A stretch of 7,325 nucleotides of DNA from positions 1 to 7,325 of the forward strand of contig JAUVAR010000124.1 of the NCBI GenBank assembly GCA_030591625.1, written 5' to 3'. Made by a program: the position numbers and the translations under genes. How positions within the stretch are numbered: position 1 is the stretch's first letter; each line of letters opens with the position of its first letter. Under the pieces are notes generated by a model. The model ran no database searches and was not told where the DNA came from. It saw only the letters and a program-made list of their open reading frames with translations. Shown one piece after another: positions 1 to 6,205 of this stretch. Source of the stretch: Candidatus Zixiibacteriota bacterium. GTDB lineage: Bacteria; Zixibacteria; MSB-5A5; GN15; FEB-12.

Positions 1-697
1 CAAGAGCCGACCCGATTACAACTCCATCGGCATATTTTGTAACACGTTGGGCCGCTTCCGGAGAGCCGATTCCAAAGCCTACTACAAACGGCTTTCTCAA
101 GCTTTTCTTCAAACCACTGAGATATCTATCTGTCGCAGATGAGAATTTCTTGCCTTCGCCGGTAACTCCTGTAACAGAAACGGCATAAACAAAATCAGAA
201 CATGCTCGGTCGATCAATTTTATTCTGGTCTGAGCAGAAGTTGGCGAGACAAGAAATATCGTCGAAAGCTTATTCTCATTCGCTAATTTGCGGTACTCTT
301 CACCTTCTTCAACCGGAAGATCAGGAATTATCAGCCCATCGACACCTGCAATAGAAGCATCCTTTAAGAATTTAGCCAATCCGTAAGCATGTAACGGGTT
401 GAAATAACCCATTAGTATAATTGGAATCTGGCTCTTCCTGCGAATTTTCGTAACAAGCGTCAGAATATCTTTTAGATTACAGCCCTTTTTGAGAGCTTCA
501 AAAGATGAATGCTGAATAAGTGGGCCATCGGCGAGCGGATCAGAGAACGGCATCCCCAGTTCTACAAAGTCGGCCCCGGATTCTTCGGCCATTAGCACAA
601 ATTTCTCTGTTGTTGCAAGGTCAGGATATCCGGCAGTAAAAAATGGGATCAGCAGCTTCCTGTCACTTTTTGCCAAATACGTTTTGATTCGGGACAT
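1..697 (-). CDS. trpA: Tryptophan synthase alpha chain, 3' end cut off by the window
   Basis: TrpA cleaves indole-3-glycerol phosphate to indole and glyceraldehyde 3-phosphate in the cytoplasm and channels indole to TrpB. The reading frame opens with ATG at 697 and stays open to the window edge, giving 232 visible codons; family members are about 260-270 residues, so only the last 30 or so are missing. Visible TrpA signatures, in order, are PFFTAGYPD (18-26), ELGMPFSDPLADGP (46-59) with the catalytic Glu46 and Asp57, GYFNPLHAYG (97-106), DGLIIPDLPVEE (120-131), FLVSPTS (148-154), VSVTGVTG (173-180), VGFGI (206-210) and the phosphate-binding GVVIGSAL (225-232). The ATG lies 2 bases after the trpB stop. 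A good Shine-Dalgarno (GGGGAG, 706-711) inside the trpB 3' end supports this start with an 8-base spacer. It is the last gene seen, and nothing looks broken. Confidence 0.97.
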   Translation of the reverse strand, partial: MSRIKTYLAKSDRKLLIPFFTAGYPDLATTEKFVLMAEESGADFVELGMPFSDPLADGPLIQHSSFEALKKGCNLKDILTLVTKIRRKSQIPIILMGYFNPLHAYGLAKFLKDASIAGVDGLIIPDLPVEEGEEYRKLANENKLSTIFLVSPTSAQTRIKLIDRACSDFVYAVSVTGVTGEGKKFSSATDRYLSGLKKSLRKPFVVGFGIGSPEAAQRVTKYADGVVIGSAL

Positions 698-699
698 CG

Positions 700-1899
700 T
701 TACAACTCCCCGTATTCTTCGAGGATAGGCATATCTTTGTCACCCCGTCCGGAAAGACAAACAACTATATTGGCAGACTTCTTAAAATCTTTGCTATTCT
801 TAATCAGCCAACCCAATGCGTGCGAGGTTTCCATCGCCGGAATAATTCCTTCCAGACGAGAAACAAGTTTGAAAGCTCGCATCGCTTCTTTGTCGGTAGT
901 AGAACCGTATTTTACTCGTCCGGTGTCATACAACCATGAATGTTCAGGGCCGATTCCGGGATAATCAAGTCCGGCTGAAATTGAGTGCGGTAAAATTATC
1001 TGTCCATCATGGTCATAGATCAAATAACTAAACGAACCATGAAGTACACCCGGTTTTCCTTTGGAAAGAGTCGCGGCATGTTTGCCCGAGCGAAGACCAA
1101 GTCCTGCCGCTTCGACTCCAATCAGCTTTACTTTCTTGTCGTTTAAAAATTGATGGAAAATACCAATCGCATTTGAGCCTCCACCAACACAGGCGATAAT
1201 CGCATCGGGCGATGCACCAAGTATTCTCTTCGATTGCGCTTTTGTCTCTTTGCCGATCACCGACTGGAAATCCCTGACTATCATCGGATACGGGTCCGGC
1301 CCAACAACTGAGCCTATAATATAGAACGTATCACGTACATTAGTTACCCAGTCGCGAAGTGCCTCAGAGGTTGCATCTTTGAGCGTTTTAGAGCCAGATG
1401 ATACAGGTCTTACTTCAGCCCCAAGCAGTTTCATCTTTTTGACATTGGGAGCCTGACGGGCGATATCCTCTTCCCCCATATAAATGATACATTCAACTCC
1501 AAACCGAGCACAGACAGTTGCAGTTGCCAGACCATGCTGACCTGCTCCAGTTTCGGCTATGATCCTCTCTTTTCCCATCCTACGGGCTAAGAGTATTTGG
1601 CCAACAGTATTGTTGATTTTGTGGGCACCAGTATGATTAAGGTCTTCACGCTTGAAATATATTTGGGGACCTTTTAGATACTCGGTTAGTCGTTCGGCGA
1701 AATATAGCGGGCTGGGGCGACCAATGTAATCTGCAAACAACGCTTTAAGTTCACTCCTGAACGCCTTGTCGTTCTTGATAGTACGATACTCACGTTTTAG
1801 TTCGTCGAGAGCGTAAATAACTGTCTCAGGAACGTACCGTCCACCGTAAGGACCAAACCTTCCGTGCTTATCCGGTATTTTATGTTTCTTAGCGGTCAA
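700..1899 (-). CDS. trpB: Tryptophan synthase beta chain
   Basis: TrpB is the PLP enzyme that condenses indole with L-serine to give tryptophan, working as an alpha2-beta2 complex with TrpA. At 399 residues it is full length for the standard trpA-linked (TrpB1) type. Motifs are GRFGPYGGRYVPET (13-26), KREDLNHTGAHKINN (83-97) with the PLP-binding Lys94, ETGAGQHG (116-123) with the catalytic Glu117, the PLP-phosphate loop GGGSNAIG (239-246), LDYPGIGPEHS (311-321), and SGRGDKD (383-389), which contacts the cofactor ring nitrogen in the family. The start is TTG at 1899. An in-frame TAA lies a few codons upstream, no ATG or GTG lies between, and the next methionine is beyond the conserved N-terminus, so TTG is the only sensible start. 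It overlaps the end of trpF by 11 bases, which suggests translational coupling. The following trpA starts 2 bases after its TAA, as expected for two subunits made in equal amounts. Confidence 0.98.
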   Translation of the reverse strand: MTAKKHKIPDKHGRFGPYGGRYVPETVIYALDELKREYRTIKNDKAFRSELKALFADYIGRPSPLYFAERLTEYLKGPQIYFKREDLNHTGAHKINNTVGQILLARRMGKERIIAETGAGQHGLATATVCARFGVECIIYMGEEDIARQAPNVKKMKLLGAEVRPVSSGSKTLKDATSEALRDWVTNVRDTFYIIGSVVGPDPYPMIVRDFQSVIGKETKAQSKRILGASPDAIIACVGGGSNAIGIFHQFLNDKKVKLIGVEAAGLGLRSGKHAATLSKGKPGVLHGSFSYLIYDHDGQIILPHSISAGLDYPGIGPEHSWLYDTGRVKYGSTTDKEAMRAFKLVSRLEGIIPAMETSHALGWLIKNSKDFKKSANIVVCLSGRGDKDMPILEEYGEL

Positions 1900-2521
1900 A
1901 TTGTAGTCGCCTGCATAATCTGAATATCTCTTTTAGCTTCTTTGCGGATTTAATACCAGGTGAGCTTTCCACACCAGAGTTTAAGTCAACCATAGCCGGT
2001 TTGAATAGCTTTATTCCTTCTGAGAGGTTGTCGGCCGAAAGCCCGCCTGCCAATACAAGATTTGATATCTTTTGCTTTGGCCTGATTGCCCAGTCAAAAC
2101 TCTCACCAGTTCCACCCTGAGAATCAGCCTTCATATTATCAACCAGAACAAGATCAGCCCTACATTTTAAAACAATATTCCAGTCAGATTTCGAGGCTAT
2201 CTTAAACGCTTTGATAACTTTAAGATGATGCTTCTTAATATAATTTATATCGCTGGCTGATTCATTGCCATGAAGCTGAACCCAATCGAGCCCGACTTTA
2301 TGCGCTATCTCAAGAATACGGTCATTCTCTTCGTTTACGAAAACACCGACTTTCTGGATTATTGGAGATGATACTTTGGAAATCTCTTTCGCACTCGGAA
2401 TAGAAACAAATCTTGGGGATCGGCGATAGAATATCATACCGATCATATCTGCACCCAAAGTCGAAACCAATTTCACATCAGAAGTACGTGTTATACCACA
2501 GATTTTGATCCGATACTTCAC
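1889..2521 (-). CDS. trpF: Phosphoribosylanthranilate isomerase
   Basis: TrpF converts N-(5-phosphoribosyl)anthranilate to the 1-deoxyribulose form (CdRP), an Amadori rearrangement in a TIM-barrel fold. The protein is 210 residues, a normal length for the free-standing enzyme. The catalytic pair is visible as Cys8 in KICGIT (6-11) and Asp128 in LVLVD (124-128). Other signatures are GMIFYRRSPR (28-37), VGVFVN (58-63), VQLHG (81-85), GGTGESFDW (136-144), LAGGLSADN (157-165) and DLNSGVESSPGIK (179-191), the phosphate-binding end of the barrel. The start is GTG at 2521, which shares one base with the trpC TAG stop (TAGTG). A strong Shine-Dalgarno GAGGGA at 2528-2533 sits 6 bases upstream and supports it. 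The 3' end runs 11 bases into trpB. It is not fused to trpC, unlike in Escherichia coli. Confidence 0.97.
   Translation of the reverse strand: MKYRIKICGITRTSDVKLVSTLGADMIGMIFYRRSPRFVSIPSAKEISKVSSPIIQKVGVFVNEENDRILEIAHKVGLDWVQLHGNESASDINYIKKHHLKVIKAFKIASKSDWNIVLKCRADLVLVDNMKADSQGGTGESFDWAIRPKQKISNLVLAGGLSADNLSEGIKLFKPAMVDLNSGVESSPGIKSAKKLKEIFRLCRRLQFDR
1907..1912 (-). promoter_or_regulatory. Weak Shine-Dalgarno for the TTG start of trpB
   Basis: AGGCGA on the mRNA strand lies 7 bases before the TTG at 1899, inside the end of trpF. The match to the anti-Shine-Dalgarno is imperfect. With a TTG start and an 11-base overlap, coupling to trpF translation probably contributes to initiation. Confidence 0.4.
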
Positions 2522-3300
2522 TATGCTTCCCTCAACGATTTAATCAGTTCAGCCGGATTGTCAGAACGAACAAGTGCCTCACCTATAAGGAAAGTAAAAT
2601 ACCCGCTTGCTTTCAGTCTGCTTATATCTTTAGGAACAAATATACCCGATTCAGCTACTTTAACAATCTTTTCAGGAATCATTTTAGCGAGTCGCTCGGA
2701 TGTATCGAGATTGACTTCGAATGTATCAAGATTACGATTGTTCACACCTATAATTGGAGCGTTGATTTTTAACGCTGTTTCAAGCTCTGCTTCATTGTGC
2801 ACTTCGACGAGACAATCAAGCCCTGTCTCCGTTGCTTTGTTGAACAGATCAAGCAATTTTGTCTCTTCTAAAAGTCTGACAATCAGAAGAACTGCATCGG
2901 CTCCATGCGCTCTAGCATGATACAATTGATAACTGTCAATTATGAAGTCTTTGCACAGGATCGGCAATCCTGATGCATCTGATGCAATTTTCATATTTGC
3001 TGTGTCACCAAAGAAATACATTCGTTCGGTCAATACAGACAAGACCGACGCACCTCCATTGTTATAGGCGGTTGCTAAAGCAGCCGGATCAAAATCTTCT
3101 GAGATGATTCCCTTAGACGGTGAGCCTTTTTTTATCTCGGCTATAATATTTATCTTATCAGATCGTTCAATAGCCTTTAGGAATCTATGGTCACTTTCAT
3201 TGCTGATCTTATTGCGTAGTTGTTTCTCTGGCAGCAGCACTTTCAACTCTTCGACTTCAAGCCGTTTATTGGCTGCAATTTTATCTAATATATTCATCAT
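2521..3300 (-). CDS. trpC: Indole-3-glycerol phosphate synthase
   Basis: TrpC closes the indole ring: CdRP loses water and CO2 to give indole-3-glycerol phosphate, the substrate of TrpA. At 259 residues it is a typical monofunctional TIM-barrel enzyme. All the expected active-site positions can be aligned by motif: Glu55 and Lys57 in IIAEIKKGSPSKG (52-64), Glu92 in VLTERMYFFG (89-98), the catalytic Lys117 in PILCKDFIID (113-122), Glu166 in LVEVH (164-168), Asn187 in IGVNNRNL (184-191), and Glu217-Ser218 in VAESGI (215-220), followed by the phosphate site FLIGEALVR (237-245). Two tandem ATG codons (3300 and 3297) are possible starts. The first overlaps the stop of the transporter gene as ATGATG and lies close to a strong Shine-Dalgarno. 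The second would shorten the protein by one residue only. The 3' end touches trpF by one base. Confidence 0.98.
   Translation of the reverse strand: MMNILDKIAANKRLEVEELKVLLPEKQLRNKISNESDHRFLKAIERSDKINIIAEIKKGSPSKGIISEDFDPAALATAYNNGGASVLSVLTERMYFFGDTANMKIASDASGLPILCKDFIIDSYQLYHARAHGADAVLLIVRLLEETKLLDLFNKATETGLDCLVEVHNEAELETALKINAPIIGVNNRNLDTFEVNLDTSERLAKMIPEKIVKVAESGIFVPKDISRLKASGYFTFLIGEALVRSDNPAELIKSLREA
2528..2533 (-). promoter_or_regulatory. Shine-Dalgarno deciding the GTG start of trpF
   Basis: GAGGGA on the mRNA strand, inside the end of trpC, is 6 bases from the GTG at 2521. KICGIT begins at residue 6 from this GTG, the normal distance in the TrpF family, and no ATG lies nearby in frame, so this non-ATG start is well supported. 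Confidence 0.7.
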
Positions 3301-4589
3301 AGTTCACCTCTGGCCGGAATATGCCAACCAGGTTGGTCACTGTTTCTCTTTTCTGAGTCTCGGAAAAACCAATAATAAATAACCGCTGAGATAATATATA
3401 ACACAACACTCATATTAATAGAGACTGTATATCCGTATGCTTCGATCACTTCTCCACCTATTGATGCCGAGATTGCCTGACCCGATGTCCATGAAACCAT
3501 AAGCAGAGCGTTAACAAATCCTTGCTCCTTCTTTTCGGACATTACCATTCCAAAATTAGTGCTGATCGGTACGCCAAGATTCATAAACCCACCCCTGAGC
3601 ACAAATGCAACAACAACCAAAGGAAGATACATACTGTTTGCAAGAATGAACATGAACGGTATCGAAATAAACTGAGTCAGGACTATTGTACGTATCAGGC
3701 CAAATTTCCGTGTAAAAAGTGGTCCTGAGAGCGTGCCTAAAAACATCGAACAGGAAACAGCAAAGAAATACCAGCCGATTTGATCGGGTGGAAGATTAAA
3801 GCGATCTCGGAAAAATATATTCAGAAACGGTATTGTCAATCCAGCACCAAGCCCGATTAAAAGATTTGCGCTTGTTATCTTGAAGTAGAACTTGCCACGT
3901 CGTTTCAACTGGTCGAATGATATTGATATTTTATTCTCTGATGCTGAAGGTTTAGCGGCGCGAATCATTGCAAATGGTACCATCGCAACAAGGCCCAGCA
4001 TAATCCCAAGGAACATTGTATATTTGTAACCGGCTGCAATATCGCCTGTCATATCACCAATGATAGTAACTAAGTTACCAGAACCGGATGAGCCAACCAT
4101 GCTGGCCAAGAGGACCATTGCAAACGAAAATGAAAAAAGATGGGTCCGTTCTACTGCGGTCGAGTTGCGCATAAAAAACGGCCCGGAAGCTACTCTATAA
4201 AATGCAAACGACATTCCGGCCAGTGATGCAAACGATACCAGTATTTTCAAATCCAATGTCGTTAACAGGCCAAAGCTGAATATTGCAAACAAGGTTGTAG
4301 CAATAATCAATACAGGTTTGAGTCGGACCCGAGAGATTAATAATGCTGCCGGAATAGCAACTAAAGCCGAACCAAAAGCACGAGCCGATTGAAGCAGGCC
4401 AACATCCCCTTCGGGAAAACCAAACTCACGCAGATAAAGATTAAACAGGAGATTAAAAACTGCAAAATTAGTCGCTATCAGAAAAGAACCGACCAGATAT
4501 AATCGAGCGTTCCGCGAAAACATTCGTACATGTTTGGCATAGTCGTTGAAATTTGATCGAATAGATGTTAAGGCTCGTTGAAGTGGCAA
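3297..4589 (-). CDS. MFS-type transporter embedded in the trp operon, substrate unknown
   Basis: This 430-residue inner-membrane protein reads as a major facilitator superfamily transporter. About twelve hydrophobic helices can be seen, near residues 30-54, 62-86, 91-110, 114-138, 149-170, 188-210, 238-262, 270-292, 299-318, 320-347, 358-378 and 388-410. A charged, hydrophilic central loop (211-235) separates the two six-helix halves. The cytoplasmic loop after helix 8 carries a recognisable relative of MFS motif A (GPLFTRKFG, 289-297); the loop after helix 2 is degenerate and lacks the usual Asp. No signal peptide or extra domain is seen. The start is TTG at 4589, chosen because GGGAG lies 6 bases upstream; the next ATG would be codon 23, just before helix 1, and is a possible alternative. 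The gene follows trpD by 31 bases and its TGA overlaps the trpC start by 4 bases, so it is co-transcribed and probably translationally coupled. I infer a role in moving tryptophan or an aromatic intermediate, but the sequence does not identify a substrate or direction. Confidence 0.9.
   Translation of the reverse strand: MPLQRALTSIRSNFNDYAKHVRMFSRNARLYLVGSFLIATNFAVFNLLFNLYLREFGFPEGDVGLLQSARAFGSALVAIPAALLISRVRLKPVLIIATTLFAIFSFGLLTTLDLKILVSFASLAGMSFAFYRVASGPFFMRNSTAVERTHLFSFSFAMVLLASMVGSSGSGNLVTIIGDMTGDIAAGYKYTMFLGIMLGLVAMVPFAMIRAAKPSASENKISISFDQLKRRGKFYFKITSANLLIGLGAGLTIPFLNIFFRDRFNLPPDQIGWYFFAVSCSMFLGTLSGPLFTRKFGLIRTIVLTQFISIPFMFILANSMYLPLVVVAFVLRGGFMNLGVPISTNFGMVMSEKKEQGFVNALLMVSWTSGQAISASIGGEVIEAYGYTVSINMSVVLYIISAVIYYWFFRDSEKRNSDQPGWHIPARGEL
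3304..3311 (-). promoter_or_regulatory. Strong Shine-Dalgarno for trpC
   Basis: AGAGGTGA on the mRNA strand lies within the last codons of the transporter gene. AGAGG is 6 bases from the first ATG (3300) and 9 from the second (3297). This strong site supports starting trpC at the ATGA overlap and may let trpC be translated well even if the transporter upstream is made poorly. Confidence 0.7.
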
Positions 4590-4620
4590 TCTTATCTCCC
4601 GTTAGTTGATCGGGGGATAG
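4590..4620 (-). promoter_or_regulatory. trpD-transporter gap: hairpin covering the transporter ribosome binding site
   Basis: This 31-base spacer is the only non-trivial intergenic DNA in the window. On the mRNA strand it contains AUCCCCCG (4618-4611), a 9-base loop (4610-4602) and CGGGAGAU (4601-4594). These pair over 8 positions with one C/A mismatch. The 3' arm contains GGGAG (4600-4596), the Shine-Dalgarno of the transporter, 6 bases before its TTG start. No U-run follows, so this is not an intrinsic terminator. The stem begins only 2 bases after the trpD stop codon, so a ribosome terminating there would cover and open it. That would make transporter translation depend on trpD translation. 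The pairing is seen in the sequence; the regulatory role is inferred. Confidence 0.5.
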
Positions 4621-5637
4621 TTACTGCCCGGAGTGTGTGAAGTCAACCCAAGCTTTCAATTTAGCCTTCGCTGCACCTGAATCTATCGCCTGAGACACAA
4701 AAGTGATACCGTCAGCTATAGATTGAGCTTTGCTTGCAACATAAACCATCGCAGCAGCATTAAACAATACAGCATCACGATAAGCCGATTTCTCACCTTC
4801 TAACACTCGATGAAGGATTTTGATATTCTCCGACGCATCTCCCCCACCAAGGGAACCATGCGGCCAAAGTTTGAGTCCAATCTCTTCGGGTCCGATAGAG
4901 AGTCTGTTAGTCTGGCCAGCTTTCAGTTCGATATAATCGGTCAAATCAGAAACAGAGAATTCATCAAGTCCATCTCGTGAATGAAGCACCAATACATGTT
5001 CGGAACCTGTTGCTTTCAAAACATCAGCCATCAACGGCATAAGTTCAGCTGAATATACACCTGTTACCTGTCGCTTAACACCAGCTGGATTGGTCATCGG
5101 TCCAAGAATATTAAATGCAGTCCGAAGCCCCAGTTCACGTCTTGGAGCAACGGCATGTTTCATTGCGGCATGAAATATGGGGGCAAACATAAACCCAAAT
5201 CCTAATTGATTTATGGAATCCTGAACATTGTCAGGACCGGAATCAATCTTGGCGCCGGTCGCCTCAAGTAAGTCGGCCGAACCACACTTTGAACTAACCG
5301 ACCTGTTCCCATGTTTGGCAACTGTGACACCAGCAGCCGAGGCAACAATAGCAGCAGCAGTCGATATATTGAATGAATGAGCACCATCACCACCAGTGCC
5401 AACACCATCGACAGCATTTGTGTCGTTAAGATTTATCTTTACCATATGAGAACGCATCGCTTCAACAAAGCCGGCAATCTCATCAACTGTCTCACCTTTG
5501 ATTTTCAAGGCGATCATCAAAGCAGCAATTTGAGCCGGAGTTGCATCACCATCCATAATGAAATTCATCGCGGCACATGCTTCGTCGCGCTCAAGCGGTT
5601 TTGAATCTACAACTTTTGCTATAATCTTTTTTATCAT
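4621..5637 (-). CDS. trpD: Anthranilate phosphoribosyltransferase
   Basis: TrpD transfers the phosphoribosyl group of PRPP to anthranilate, the second pathway step. The 338-residue length is typical of the free-standing enzyme, with a small helical N-terminal domain and a large alpha/beta domain. Signatures are the PRPP pyrophosphate loop GVGTGGDGAHSFNIST (78-93), KHGNRSVSSKCGSAD (108-122), the anthranilate-site RRELGLRTAFNILGPMTNP (166-184), and the metal-binding Asp225-Glu226 in DGLDE (222-226). The start ATG (5637-5635) lies one base after the trpG TAG (TAGCATG). Only a weak purine stretch is found upstream, so reinitiation by ribosomes finishing trpG is likely. It is not fused to trpG, unlike in Escherichia coli. 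Its TAA (4623-4621) is followed by the only real gap in the operon, in front of the transporter gene. Confidence 0.98.
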   Translation of the reverse strand: MIKKIIAKVVDSKPLERDEACAAMNFIMDGDATPAQIAALMIALKIKGETVDEIAGFVEAMRSHMVKINLNDTNAVDGVGTGGDGAHSFNISTAAAIVASAAGVTVAKHGNRSVSSKCGSADLLEATGAKIDSGPDNVQDSINQLGFGFMFAPIFHAAMKHAVAPRRELGLRTAFNILGPMTNPAGVKRQVTGVYSAELMPLMADVLKATGSEHVLVLHSRDGLDEFSVSDLTDYIELKAGQTNRLSIGPEEIGLKLWPHGSLGGGDASENIKILHRVLEGEKSAYRDAVLFNAAAMVYVASKAQSIADGITFVSQAIDSGAAKAKLKAWVDFTHSGQ

Positions 5638-5638
5638 G

Positions 5639-6205
5639 CTATATCGATTCCAGGAACTTACCCAATATCTTCTTGCCCATCGGGGTCATAATTGATTCAG
5701 GATGAAACTGCAAACCGTACAATGGCCACTCTTGGTGTTGCATCGCCATAATAACATTGTCATCTGTCCAGGCGGTGCGAATAAATTGTTTCGGCAATGT
5801 TTTAGGTTCGATCACGAGTGAATGATACCTCGTCGCAACAAACGGTGATTCGATAGCAGTGAATATTGTTGAGTTGTCATGATGAATTTCAGATGTTTTT
5901 CCATGCATAATCGTTGGAGCATAACCGATCTTACCACCATACACTTGCGCTATTCCCTGATGTCCCAGACAAACACCCAGCATCGGTACTTTACCTGCGG
6001 CCGCCATTATCAAATCATTCATGATACCTGCATTTTCAGGGCGACCCGGTCCGGGTGAAAGGACAATTCCTTCAGGCTGTAATGACAACAATTCTTCCAC
6101 GCTCTTCTCATCATTGCGAATAACTTTTAGTTCCGCCCCTAACTCAGCGAGATACTGAACGATGTTGTACGTGAACGAATCGTAATTGTCGAGCATCAGA
6201 ATCAT
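5639..6205 (-). CDS. trpG: Anthranilate synthase component II, glutamine amidotransferase subunit
   Basis: TrpG hydrolyses glutamine and passes ammonia to TrpE for anthranilate formation. It is a 188-residue class I glutamine amidotransferase, a normal length for an unfused subunit. The catalytic triad is visible: Cys79 in the nucleophile elbow GVCLGHQ (77-83), and His168 and Glu170 in FHPES (167-171). The N-terminal DNYDSFTYN (6-14), the SPGPGRP loop (50-56, oxyanion region), MHGKTS (100-105) and RYHSL (126-130) are typical of the TrpG/PabA group. Start ATG 6205-6203 overlaps the trpE TGA as ATGA; AGGGA at 6216-6220 is a modest Shine-Dalgarno with a 10-base spacer. A second in-frame ATG at codon 4 would remove the conserved first strand and is less likely. 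Family members can also serve aminodeoxychorismate synthase (PabB); whether this one does depends on whether a separate pabA exists elsewhere in the genome. Confidence 0.97.
   Translation of the reverse strand: MILMLDNYDSFTYNIVQYLAELGAELKVIRNDEKSVEELLSLQPEGIVLSPGPGRPENAGIMNDLIMAAAGKVPMLGVCLGHQGIAQVYGGKIGYAPTIMHGKTSEIHHDNSTIFTAIESPFVATRYHSLVIEPKTLPKQFIRTAWTDDNVIMAMQHQEWPLYGLQFHPESIMTPMGKKILGKFLESI

Noticed and set aside
737..964. Open frame of 75 codons on the plus strand
   Set aside because: It lies antisense to the conserved C-terminal part of trpB; its translation shows no recognisable domain, and the trpB frame is clearly the coding one.
2558..3382. Two plus-strand open frames (120 and 92 codons) opposite trpC and the transporter end
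   Set aside because: Both are shadows of genes with full active-site motifs on the minus strand; no domain is recognisable and the low-complexity Ser/Leu-rich composition is typical of antisense reading.
3391..3400. TATATATTAT on the mRNA strand as an internal promoter for trpC-F-B-A
   Set aside because: It resembles a -10 box but codes for a hydrophobic helix at the end of the transporter, and no -35-like hexamer stands at the right distance. AT-rich membrane-helix codons explain it.
4594..4618. The inverted repeat after trpD as an intrinsic terminator
   Set aside because: The stem is followed by AAGAUUGCC and not a U-run, and a coupled gene follows directly, so termination here is unlikely.
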